56,022 bases of DNA from a candidate division WOR-3 bacterium (lineage in GTDB: Bacteria; Hydrothermota; Tepidihabitantia; Tepidihabitantales; Tepidihabitantaceae): the NCBI GenBank assembly GCA_039801365.1, contig JBDRUN010000006.1:1-56022 (forward strand). The letters run 5' to 3'. A model generated the notes under the pieces. That model was not told the DNA's origin and searched no databases. It was given only the letters and a program-made list of their open reading frames with translations. This document shows, piece after piece, positions 43,158 to 49,739 of this stretch. Numbering within the stretch: position 1 is the first letter of the stretch; each line of letters opens with the position of its first letter. The position numbers and the translations under genes are program-made.

Positions 43158-43423
43158 CTTCTGGCTCCGATATCCGCAATCAGTTGCCTCACCAGGTACC
43201 CTTCGTCCGTTCCCTCGACGTAGTCAAGATACCGCCACAACATCTCCACGAGCACCGCCTCAAGCAACTGGCGCCTGAGCGTTTCCAGCCGCTTCTCCAG
43301 GCAGGCAAGCAAAGCGAGCTGGCCTTGACGTTCCCTCGGCTTCACCGGCCTCTGGGCCGCTGCAACGAGCTTTGATGCGTCGGCAAGAGCCTCAGCCATC
43401 TGCATCAGCGTCGTCAGGCTCAT
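43154..43423 (-). CDS. Small uncharacterised helical protein
   Basis: An 89-residue protein, Leu/Ala/Glu-rich and predicted all-helical (MAEALADASKLVAAA; LACLEKRLETLRRQLLEAVL), with an acidic C-terminal half (YLDYVEGTDEGYLV). No family recognised. The ATG at 43423 has AAAGGAAG upstream. It lies 13 nt downstream of a promoter-like element that is also found, with identical spacing, before the gene at 44856-45254. This suggests common control with the neighbouring sigma factor. Confidence 0.65.
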   Translation of the reverse strand: MSLTTLMQMAEALADASKLVAAAQRPVKPRERQGQLALLACLEKRLETLRRQLLEAVLVEMLWRYLDYVEGTDEGYLVRQLIADIGARR

Positions 43424-43436
43424 ACTCTTCCTTTCA

Positions 43437-43476
43437 TGTTCGACAAATGAGATGCTCCGGGCCTCTAATCTGTGAC
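43437..43476 (-). promoter_or_regulatory. Shared alternative-sigma promoter-like element, copy B
   Basis: On the minus strand: GTCACA (43471-43476), 16 nt, CATCTCA, TTTG, TCGAACA, ending at 43437. It lies 13 nt before the ATG at 43423. Copy A at 45268-45307 has the same words and the same distances. It does not match the TTGACA/TATAAT boxes used elsewhere in the window. Confidence 0.55.
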
Positions 43477-43576
43477 TCCGCCGAAACCACCGAATCATCC
43501 AGGGAGCAACCGGCCGGCAGCCAGCGCGATCAGCTCCAGGCCTGGACCGATACCCCTAACGAACCAACGAAAGACT

Positions 43577-43606
43577 GAAGGCGTCACCTGACCGGGTGAC
43601 GCCTTC
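43577..43606 (-). terminator. Hairpin terminator after the sigma-factor pair
   Basis: A 12-bp stem (GAAGGCGTCACC and complement) with a 6-nt loop, just beyond the stop of the region-4 protein gene (43622) in the direction of transcription. It separates that operon from the element-B promoter. Confidence 0.7.
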
Positions 43607-43621
43607 CTGGTCGCGGCCGGT

Positions 43622-44086
43622 CTAACTCCTTCGCCTTTGTGCTGTGCGCAAGCTGTACCGGAGTCTTGCCAGCCCGTGCCTTACCAGGCGTCGTGCCTCA
43701 GCCGGAGTTACACCCAGCCGGTCGGCAACCACGTCATAGGACCGGTTGTTCAGGCAATGCAGAATCACGGCAAACCGGACCGGCCTGGCCAAGGTCCGAA
43801 GCTCAAGCCAGGCCCAGGCGCAGGGGTCAAACTCGGCTGCTTCAGACCCCAGCTCGGAATCCGCGGCCTCGTCAAGAAAACCGTGAGCCACGCCAAGGTT
43901 CGGCACGCAGGATGACAGGCTCAGGGCTGCCTCACGAAACCAGCTTACAAAGCTCTGCCTCGCCGGCTTCGCTCTAGTCTGCATAAACAGCCTGAACCTT
44001 ATCCACGCATGGTCGGTCTGCTCCGCTGTCACCACAACCGCCCGCTGTGCCAGCTCGGTCAAGTTCTGATAACTGTGCTTCTTCAT
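43622..44086 (-). CDS. Sigma region-4-only protein
   Basis: A 154-residue protein. Residues ~95-150 look like sigma-70 region 4: LARPVRFAVILHCLNNRSYDVVADRLGVTPAEARRLVRHGLARLRYSL, a helix-turn-helix that would touch a -35 element (described here in segments: VVADRLGVT, PAEARRLVRHG). No region 2 is present; the first ~95 residues are unlike any domain I know. It overlaps the full ECF-type sigma gene by 4 nt (ATGA). It could act as a split sigma partner, a co-sigma or an anti-sigma-like decoy. Confidence 0.65.
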   Translation of the reverse strand: MKKHSYQNLTELAQRAVVVTAEQTDHAWIRFRLFMQTRAKPARQSFVSWFREAALSLSSCVPNLGVAHGFLDEAADSELGSEAAEFDPCAWAWLELRTLARPVRFAVILHCLNNRSYDVVADRLGVTPAEARRLVRHGLARLRYSLRTAQRRRS

Positions 44087-44754
44087 CTTCTTTCTCCATT
44101 TCGACCGCCCCTGCTTGCTCTCTCCTCATTCCTCATTCTTCTCACTTCCTTATCTCCCCGTGAAAGCCTTTTCCTCAAAGCCTCGTGGCTCGTTCCCAGC
44201 ACTTCGGCTGCCGCCTGCGGGTCCAGCCCGCAAAGCCGTACCAGGCTCATCGCCTGGGCAATCCTGTCCGGCAGCCGCGAAATCCAGTACGCCAGCTCCA
44301 GGAACGCGGCCCGTTGCTCATCCTGCTCGAACTCCTCAAGCGCAGCCCGCTCGCTGAGTCGCTGTTTCCTTTTCAACTCGTCCTCGACCGTCGGCCCTGG
44401 AAGCTCCTCGAACTCGCCCAAAGACGCTGTTCTTGGCCGTCGTCGCTTCCGTCGCGCAATCATCAGCATCCGATTCTGCGCCACCTTGAACACCCAACTC
44501 GAGAACTTCGACCTGTCTCGGCCCTCAAAACTCGAAAGATGCCTATACACGTCCTCGATCGCCTCCATCGCCGCGTCCTCCACCTCTTGCCGGTTCGGAG
44601 CGAAAAAGCCCCATGCTATCCTCACCAGAATCGGCCAGTACATCTTGAACAGCGGCTCGAACGCATCCGGCCCGTCGGAAAGGGCCGCGGCCAGAACCCC
44701 TGGTTCCGGATTTGGCAGACTCGACACGCGTCTGCGGCGTTCCTGTTCAGGCAT
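44083..44754 (-). CDS. ECF-type RNA polymerase sigma factor
   Basis: A 223-residue sigma-70 family protein. Region 2 covers residues ~30-100 (FEPLFKMYWPILVRIAWGF; AAMEAIEDVYRHL; FSSWVFKVAQNRMLMIARR). Region 4 covers ~150-205 (ISRLPDRIAQAMSLVRL; AAEVLGTSHEALRKRLSRG). The linker is long and charged. The ATG at 44754 is preferred over an upstream start at 44787, because a TTGACA/TAGTTT promoter ends only 5 nt before it, predicting a leaderless mRNA. Coupled to a region-4-only gene and flanked by small paralogous proteins; no recognisable anti-sigma factor adjoins it. Confidence 0.82.
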   Translation of the reverse strand: MPEQERRRRVSSLPNPEPGVLAAALSDGPDAFEPLFKMYWPILVRIAWGFFAPNRQEVEDAAMEAIEDVYRHLSSFEGRDRSKFSSWVFKVAQNRMLMIARRKRRRPRTASLGEFEELPGPTVEDELKRKQRLSERAALEEFEQDEQRAAFLELAYWISRLPDRIAQAMSLVRLCGLDPQAAAEVLGTSHEALRKRLSRGDKEVRRMRNEERASRGGRNGERR

Positions 44755-44759
44755 GGACC

Positions 44760-44787
44760 AAACTACATCCAGCCCCACGGCTGTCAA
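44760..44787 (-). promoter_or_regulatory. Promoter of the ECF sigma gene, leaderless type
   Basis: A perfect TTGACA (44782-44787), 16-bp spacer, TAGTTT (44760-44765) on the minus strand. The ATG at 44754 is 5 nt after the -10 box. The sigma gene itself thus seems to be made from a housekeeping promoter. Confidence 0.6.
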
Positions 44788-44855
44788 CGCTCAATTTCCG
44801 CTGACTGCTGCCCGCCGACCACCTTCTATCCCTCAAGGTCCTCACTCCTGACCCC

Positions 44856-45254
44856 TCACATCTGCAACCTGCTATCCGCTAACGTCTGGTTCAGCATCTC
44901 AACTACCGCGGCCTCCACCTTCTCCAGGGTCTTCGGGTCCAACCCTCTCACAGTCCACTTGTGCCTCAGGATTTCAAGCTCTGAGGCCAACGCGTGACTT
45001 GGAACCTTCCTCCACCTGCCATACACCTCACGTCCGAAATCCAGATACCAGACCCACACTAACATCGGAGCACCGTCGGTGGCCTGCCGAACCGTTGCCT
45101 CAACAAGACGTAGCAACTCAGCCTGTTTACGATACTTAGCCAGCATTACTCCGCCCAGGTCATCCAACACATCCGAAACAAGCTTCGGGTTCATCCGGCA
45201 TGCATAGTTCGCCGAGTCATTCTCGAACTGCTTTGGCTTCTTTGTGTCTTTCAT
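44856..45254 (-). CDS. Small uncharacterised protein, YLxFGRE family member 2
   Basis: A 132-residue, mostly helical protein of unknown function, paralogous to the protein at 42553-42924: YLDFGREV near residue 73, then LASELEILRHKWTVRGL and a helical LEKVEAAVVEML tail. The ATG at 45254 has AAAGGAG. It is preceded at 13 nt by the shared GTCACA/CATCTCA element (copy A). It lies directly upstream of the ECF sigma gene on the same strand. Confidence 0.72.
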   Translation of the reverse strand: MKDTKKPKQFENDSANYACRMNPKLVSDVLDDLGGVMLAKYRKQAELLRLVEATVRQATDGAPMLVWVWYLDFGREVYGRWRKVPSHALASELEILRHKWTVRGLDPKTLEKVEAAVVEMLNQTLADSRLQM

Positions 45255-45693
45255 GTTTCTCCTTTACTGTTCGATAAGTGAGATGCACGGACCCCAAGAA
45301 ATGTGACATTTTGCCATCCCCGGGGTGGCTTGGCACACTCCCTGCCCTGCGGTCTGCCCTGCTCCGTGCCTCGTCCTTTGCCAAGCCGCCTATTCTGCCG
45401 CCTGGGCCGCTGCGTGTATCATTGCCCGACCCGCTTCCTGCCTTGCGGTCTGACTGACGGTTCGCCCTGCTGCCTATCCATCGGCCTGCCTTGCGCCTTG
45501 GTCTGCTGCCTGCCCCGCAGTCCAGCTTGCCGCTTGGCCTACGGTCTGACCTGCGCTCTGCCTTTCGGTCTGTGCCGCCACCTGCCTCGCGGCCTGGCCT
45601 ACTCCCTACCTTGGCGTCTGGCTCGCCGCCGGTACTGCTGCCTGTCTTACGGTGCCACCCGTACTTCCTCTTAGTGGTCTCGACTTCATCCAC
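45217..45693 (-). CDS. Doubtful ORF encoding a tetrapeptide-repeat protein
   Basis: A 158-codon frame starting GTG whose central ~105 residues are a four-residue repeat (units like DRKA, GSRP, RRKA, GSRA), the translation of the 12-bp tandem repeat. It overlaps the next gene by 38 nt and runs through promoter element A. The opposite strand is also open with an LPCG-type repeat, as expected of a 12-bp repeat without stops. No ribosome site was seen, so coding status is uncertain. Confidence 0.3.
   Translation of the reverse strand: MDEVETTKRKYGWHRKTGSSTGGEPDAKVGSRPGREAGGGTDRKAERRSDRRPSGKLDCGAGSRPRRKAGRWIGSRANRQSDRKAGSGSGNDTRSGPGGRIGGLAKDEARSRADRRAGSVPSHPGDGKMSHFLGSVHLTYRTVKEKHERHKEAKAVRE
45268..45307 (-). 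promoter_or_regulatory. Shared alternative-sigma promoter-like element, copy A
   Basis: On the minus strand: GTCACA (45302-45307 in plus coordinates), 16 nt, CATCTCA, CTTA, TCGAACA, ending at 45268. It lies 13 nt before the ATG at 45254. Matches copy B (43437-43476) in all words and spacings, while the spacer between them is not conserved. Confidence 0.55.
45345..45656. repeat. 12-bp degenerate tandem repeat, 26 units
   Basis: Read in steps of 12 from 45345, every unit ends mostly in CTG or TG and fits the consensus GCCTGCGGTCTG (plus strand). Examples are CCCTGCGGTCTG, CCTTGCGGTCTG, GCCTACGGTCTG and CCTCGCGGCCTG. There is no indel over 312 bp. Two weaker units may precede it (45321-45344). 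Confidence 0.85.
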
Positions 45694-45707
45694 TCAGCTC
45701 AACTGAA

Positions 45708-45947
45708 CTATCTCCGCGTGTCTTGCAACCGGCTCTCGATTTGCTCTCCCTCTCCTTGACTTCGCGCTCGAAATCGGCTATAAGTCCGCAATGCGAGTAA
45801 GTGGGCAAGTTCAGACGGGCCGGCCTCAAGCCGCAGAGCCCAGAAATAATCCCAGGGCAGGTGGGACAGCGAAACGATATGCAGAACAAGCAGAAACAAG
45901 AGGGTACTGAGCAAAACGTAACGCAGCCACAAACGAGGTCTTGTCAA
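45708..45947 (-). CDS. Possible small membrane protein next to the insertion sequence
   Basis: A 79-codon frame with a TTG start at 45947 and one strong hydrophobic segment (YVLLSTLLFLLVLHIVSL) followed by a basic tail. The start lies only 4 nt inside from the IS terminal repeat, so the true N-terminus may have been removed by the insertion. No family recognised and no ribosome site. Confidence 0.3.
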   Translation of the reverse strand: MTRPRLWLRYVLLSTLLFLLVLHIVSLSHLPWDYFWALRLEAGPSELAHLLALRTYSRFRARSQGEGEQIESRLQDTRR

Positions 45948-45950
45948 ATT

Positions 45951-47339
45951 CTGTGGAAATAGATTCGGCGGTGTAGTAATAGCTCATGCTAGTTTGACCT
46001 CGACTCCGTCATGGTACTTGGCTCCAGCAACGACTGCCGCAACCAGGTGCGGCGCACTGAGCCGGAACCAGCGTGTCTCCTGCTCGAGCAGAAGCCTGTA
46101 TACCAGTCCCAGCGCTGACCAGTAGCGCATCAGCCGCTTCGCCCGCTTCACCCGGCTCTTCACCGGTGCAAACGCCGACTCAACCGGGTTGGTCGTCTTT
46201 AGGTGCCGCCAGTGCTCCTTGGGGAAGTCGAAGTAGCTCAGAAGGTCATCCTGCTTCTCCAACAGACACTTCACTGCTGGCGGATGTAACCGATAGTGGT
46301 CGGCAAAGTACACAATCCAGCTCACCGCCTCAGCTTTGCTACCAGCCTCATAGATCCGCACCAGGTCCTTGTGCGCCTGCTGCTGCCTGGCCTTCGGCAG
46401 TTTGTCGAGCACGTTACGAATCATGTGTACCCAGCACCGCTGACGCCGGGCCTCAGGAAACGCCTCCCCAAACGCTCGCCAGAACCCGGGAATACCATCC
46501 GCCACCGCCAGCCCAACCCATTTGACCCCACGCCGTACCAAGTCGCGTAACACTTCCAGCCATTGCTCGTAACTCTCCCGCTGCCCAGGTATCATCGCCA
46601 GTATCCGCTTCCTGCCCTCCGCATCTGCACCCATCACTACCAAAAGCGCCAGTTTCTCTTTGTTCTGGCCCACCTTGATGTAGATACCGTCGGCCCAGAT
46701 ATAGGCGTAGTGAGAAGCCAAAGGCTCATTCCGCCAAGCCTCGTAGTCCAGATACCACCGTTGTTTCAAGCGGGCAATGGTGGACGGACTCAATGCTGCT
46801 CCGACACCTAACAGGCACTCCAGCGCCGCCTCGAAGTCACCGGTCGAGATGCCATACAGGTAGAGCTGAGGTAGGGTAGCCAGGACCGCAGAGCTGCTTC
46901 TTTGATAGCGCGGCAATAGACCCGACTCAAAGGGCTCGGCGTTATCCGCCACCCTGGGCAATCGGACCCGAACACTGCCGCTGCCAAGATGGACCTGCCG
47001 CGGCTCGCCATGGCCGTTGCGATAACCTCGGAACTGCTCGTCACTTACCCGCTCGTACCTGGCGCGCTCCAGAAACGTCTCCCGTTCTTCATCCAGCGCA
47101 TCCTGTAGCTTCTCCTGGGCGCCTTCTAGTGCTTTCTTATCCAACAGGCTGGCCGAGTCTTGGCGCAGCTTGTGTCTCAGCCGGCGCATTGCCCGTTGCT
47201 CCTTGCGTTCCCGCCTTCTTCTTGCATTATCCTGCTCTTTCTGATACTCTGACATAGCGGTGTCTCCTTTCTCGGGCTTCCGCCCGGTCTTACTACATAC
47301 ACATAGAATTGTAGACACCGCTTCATCTTTTTTCCACAG
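45951..47339 (-). mobile_element. IS256-family insertion sequence
   Basis: About 1.39 kb with imperfect terminal inverted repeats of ~25 bp: left end 45951-45974 begins CTGTGGAAA and ends GCGGTGT. The right end 47315-47339, read on the minus strand, begins CTGTGGAAAA and also ends GCGGTGT. One transposase gene fills it. I see no 8-9 bp target duplication next to these ends, so the exact outer limits or the age of the insertion are uncertain. Confidence 0.8.
45984..47255 (-). CDS. IS256-family (mutator-type) transposase
   Basis: A 423-residue DDE transposase that looks intact. Catalytic residues lie in YIWADGIYIKVG, LAVADGIPGFWRAF and TTNPVESAFAPVKSR, the usual Mutator/IS256 motifs, with the QRCWVHMIRNVLDKLP signature between the second Asp and the Glu. 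The N-terminus is very basic and coiled. The ATG at 47255 is preferred because GGAGA precedes it; an open extension to 47318 enters the terminal repeat. No frameshift or internal stop. Confidence 0.93.
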   Translation of the reverse strand: MSEYQKEQDNARRRRERKEQRAMRRLRHKLRQDSASLLDKKALEGAQEKLQDALDEERETFLERARYERVSDEQFRGYRNGHGEPRQVHLGSGSVRVRLPRVADNAEPFESGLLPRYQRSSSAVLATLPQLYLYGISTGDFEAALECLLGVGAALSPSTIARLKQRWYLDYEAWRNEPLASHYAYIWADGIYIKVGQNKEKLALLVVMGADAEGRKRILAMIPGQRESYEQWLEVLRDLVRRGVKWVGLAVADGIPGFWRAFGEAFPEARRQRCWVHMIRNVLDKLPKARQQQAHKDLVRIYEAGSKAEAVSWIVYFADHYRLHPPAVKCLLEKQDDLLSYFDFPKEHWRHLKTTNPVESAFAPVKSRVKRAKRLMRYWSALGLVYRLLLEQETRWFRLSAPHLVAAVVAGAKYHDGVEVKLA

Positions 47340-47445
47340 CTTTCGATAGTATCTCCACGCATTCGCTGCCTTTAGCTGAATGACCGGTGGAATCTAGATG
47401 TGCCCCTTTTTCCGCCGGCTACAGGGCCAGTTTGGCGCCAAAGTT

Positions 47446-47991
47446 CTAGTCCGAATCCGGTGGCTCGATCCCGTGCGGCCTGTCGCACCGGCCGCGGTGC
47501 TGCCGAAGCATACCGGGCTGGAACACGCGCGGCCAACCTCCTGCAAACCGACCTCGGCCACGCGCAAGCATTTTGCGCACCTTGCTCTGCTGGTCCGGGG
47601 TAAGAATGTTGTAAACGTCAATCTGGTGCATGACCCTGGCTACCTCAAGCCGGGTCCGCACCTCGGCAATCTCTTTGACCTTGGCCACGATTGACTTGGT
47701 ATCGAGCTTATCAGCACGCCAGAGCGCAGCCAGCTCCATTTCCTTGATACGAATGTCCGTCCCCAGCGGCATTGTCTCCTTAAGAAACGACATCTGGAGC
47801 TTGTCCAGTTTCTCATGCTGTTCCGGACTGAGGTCAAGACCGGCAAGCCCTGGTATCGGTGGCGGTGCCTGTTCAAGCAAACCGTGTTCCGGTTCGGCCA
47901 GCATCGGCGCAGGCACAGGCGCCATCGGCTGTGCCCATAGCACGGCAGCCGATCCGAGTACAATGAGAGCAGTCCACTTCGGTGTTTTCAC
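47446..47991 (-). CDS. Periplasmic Spy/CpxP-like LTxxQ-type protein
   Basis: A 181-residue exported protein with a GTG start (47991) behind AAAGGAG and a signal peptide (KWTALIVLGSAAVLWAQ). Two LTxxQ-like motifs, LSPEQHEKLDKLQ and LTPDQQSKVRKML, flank a long amphipathic helix pair as in Spy, CpxP and ZraP. These proteins are periplasmic chaperones or metal sensors. It is the last gene of a sigma/anti-sigma operon, where CnrX-like sensing of metals or misfolding would fit. The C-terminus is Arg/Gly-rich and unusual. Downstream is the IS element. Confidence 0.75.
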   Translation of the reverse strand: MKTPKWTALIVLGSAAVLWAQPMAPVPAPMLAEPEHGLLEQAPPPIPGLAGLDLSPEQHEKLDKLQMSFLKETMPLGTDIRIKEMELAALWRADKLDTKSIVAKVKEIAEVRTRLEVARVMHQIDVYNILTPDQQSKVRKMLARGRGRFAGGWPRVFQPGMLRQHRGRCDRPHGIEPPDSD

Positions 47992-48045
47992 GTTTCTCTC
48001 CTTTCTCAATTCTAACTTATGCGTTCTGAGTTTTCTGTCTGCCAC

Positions 48046-48576
48046 TTATCGCCCTTGTCTCGGAGGCGGCTCAGGTGGTGGCTCGATTCCCGGTGGGCCG
48101 GGAATCGGTTCAGGTGGGGGCATTCGCCGGCCGCGGAAATGCCCGCGACGCGGCTTGGGCCCATGCGGGCTTTCCCACATCTCGCGCAGCCGACGCTGGA
48201 TTCTCTCTCTGGTCCTGGCCGGGTACATGGACTCAATTGTGCGCGTCGTCACGAACACCAGCCGGTTCATCTCCTTGTGCGTGTTGGCAATGATGCCAAG
48301 CAGTCGCTCGACCTCAAGTGAGTCCGGCCGATCCTGAAATCCCAGCTCGCCGAGCTGCCTTCTTGCATTCCAATACACCTGACGCAGCGAGTCCATCCTG
48401 GGCTCGGTCTCCCTGAACAGCGATGTCAACCTTCCCTTGGCCCGTTTCTCAAGATGGCGAAAGAACATCTGCTCGCGCCTCCAGTCCATGTACCGGCGAT
48501 ATGCGAAAGCGCCAAGTGCGGCTGCGTTCAGCGCAAGCGACGCTGCCAGGACCACAACCGTCCATCTGCTCTTCAT
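48046..48576 (-). CDS. Periplasmic heavy-metal-sensor-like (CnrX/Spy-type) protein
   Basis: A 176-residue protein with an N-terminal membrane helix (VVVLAASLALNAAALGAFAYR), then a periplasmic four-helix region with repeated charged heptads (RLTSLFRETEPRMDSLRQVYW; LLGIIANTHKEMNRLVF). The last ~35 residues are a Pro/Arg-rich tail (PPPEPIPGPPGIEPPPEPPP). The helix-anchored layout resembles CnrX-type sensors and RpoE-linked periplasmic regulators. It overlaps the anti-sigma gene by 4 nt. Confidence 0.7.
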   Translation of the reverse strand: MKSRWTVVVLAASLALNAAALGAFAYRRYMDWRREQMFFRHLEKRAKGRLTSLFRETEPRMDSLRQVYWNARRQLGELGFQDRPDSLEVERLLGIIANTHKEMNRLVFVTTRTIESMYPARTRERIQRRLREMWESPHGPKPRRGHFRGRRMPPPEPIPGPPGIEPPPEPPPRQGR

Positions 48577-48992
48577 CGTTCCTCCACCGCTGTCTGATAG
48601 ACATCGTACAGTGATGGTTCGGAATTGACGGCAAGCACGCTCTCGGTGTATCCGTTGCGGCTACCCGCAAACTCCCGGCCAAGAATAGCGCCACACCAGG
48701 CTCCGACTGCTGCAAGCAGCACCGCGGCTGCGACCGGAATCGCCCTGGCCCAGAACGGACGCGACACCTTCACCTCAGCCCTTATCTCAGCCATCGTCCG
48801 AGCCACAAGATACGGTGGTGGTTCCGGCGAATCAGCCAAGCGCAGCAACTCAGCATCGGCCTGCAAGGCTTCCAGCTCAGCCCGGCACGCGGCGCAATCA
48901 GCCAGGTGCTGTTCAATCATCACCTTCTCCGACTGCCCGAGGTCCTGGTCAATTAACCTCGAAAGCGCCCTTCGCACCTTATTGCACTTCAT
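48573..48992 (-). CDS. Zinc-finger anti-sigma factor
   Basis: A 139-residue membrane-anchored anti-sigma factor. The cytoplasmic zf-HC2 (ZAS) domain shows Cys3 and the HxxxCxxC motif HLADCAAC (His29, Cys33, Cys36). One membrane helix lies near residues 85-107 (AIPVAAAVLLAAVGAWCGAI), then a short periplasmic tail. ATG at 48992 behind AAGGAG; an upstream open frame overlaps the sigma gene and lacks homology. It should hold the ECF sigma factor encoded 46 nt upstream, and release it on a signal from the two periplasmic proteins encoded downstream. Intramembrane cleavage by an RseP-type protease is possible but not shown. Confidence 0.88.
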   Translation of the reverse strand: MKCNKVRRALSRLIDQDLGQSEKVMIEQHLADCAACRAELEALQADAELLRLADSPEPPPYLVARTMAEIRAEVKVSRPFWARAIPVAAAVLLAAVGAWCGAILGREFAGSRNGYTESVLAVNSEPSLYDVYQTAVEER

Positions 48993-49038
48993 CTTGTTCT
49001 CCTTCTTAGACACGAAACTGTCCCAGTTCCTGCGGCGT

Positions 49039-49602
49039 TCACACCAACCCTTTCTTGTGCGCCGGCTCCAGGAACTTGCGCAGATTTTGCCTTGCCCGGA
49101 ACAGAAGTGAATCCACTGCCCGTACCGTCTTGCCCATCGCGCGGGCAATTTCACTGTAACTCATGTCTTCGTAGGTACAGAGCACCAAAGCAGACCGCTG
49201 GTCTGCTGGGAGCTGATTCAGGGCTGCCTGCACCAGTTGCTCGCGCTGCCTTCGACGGAAAGTTTCGTCCGGCTCCTCGGACTCAGGCCCGGGCAGCGAT
49301 TCCGGGATTTCCGCGGTCGGTTTCGTACGTTGCAGTCGGTTTATCGCCAGGTTAGTCCCGATTCGGAACAGCCAGGTCTTGAAACTCGACCGACCCTGGA
49401 ACCCCTTGATGCTCTGCCATGCCCGCACCAGTGCGGCCTGCGCCATTTCCTCGGCTTCATCCCGGTTACCGCACATCCGATACAAGTATGAGAAAAGCGG
49501 TCGCTGGTACCGCCGCACCAGCTCCTCAAAAGCGACGAGGTCCGCGGCCTGGGCCCGACGAACCAGGTCTAAGTCCTGTTCAGAGACTGGTATCTTTACC
49601 AT
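49039..49602 (-). CDS. rpoE: ECF sigma factor (RpoE/SigW-like)
   Basis: A 187-residue ECF sigma. Region 2 spans ~25-90 (LVRRYQRPLFSYLYRMCGN; EEMAQAALVRAW; FKTWLFRIGTNLAINRLQR). Region 4 spans ~125-178 (NQLPADQRSALVLCTYEDMSYSEIA; VRAVDSLLFRARQNLRKFL). It heads a four-gene unit: sigma, anti-sigma, and two periplasmic sensor or chaperone-like proteins. No TTGACA/TATAAT promoter was found near its ATG, and no copy of the GTCACA element either. Confidence 0.93.
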   Translation of the reverse strand: MVKIPVSEQDLDLVRRAQAADLVAFEELVRRYQRPLFSYLYRMCGNRDEAEEMAQAALVRAWQSIKGFQGRSSFKTWLFRIGTNLAINRLQRTKPTAEIPESLPGPESEEPDETFRRRQREQLVQAALNQLPADQRSALVLCTYEDMSYSEIARAMGKTVRAVDSLLFRARQNLRKFLEPAHKKGLV

Positions 49603-49739
49603 TCGGCATCCGGCCTGGCCGTGCGGTCATTAGGGATAGACCCCAAGACCTGGCCATCCCTGCGGCGGCACGGTTAGGCGGTGCACAACCGGCAAAGGCC
49701 GGCAGACTTCCTATACTCGTGGCCCATCGGTGTTCTTGA

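Noticed and set aside
45345-45656. Tandem repeat as a CRISPR array
   Set aside because: Units are contiguous 12-mers without spacers, and no cas genes are present.
45303-45674. Plus-strand ORF with LPCG-type repeats
   Set aside because: It is the antisense reading of the 12-bp tandem repeat; openness follows from the repeat unit lacking stops in this frame.
45940-47350. Target-site duplication of the IS256 element
   Set aside because: The 8-10 bp outside the visible terminal repeats do not match each other on the two sides.
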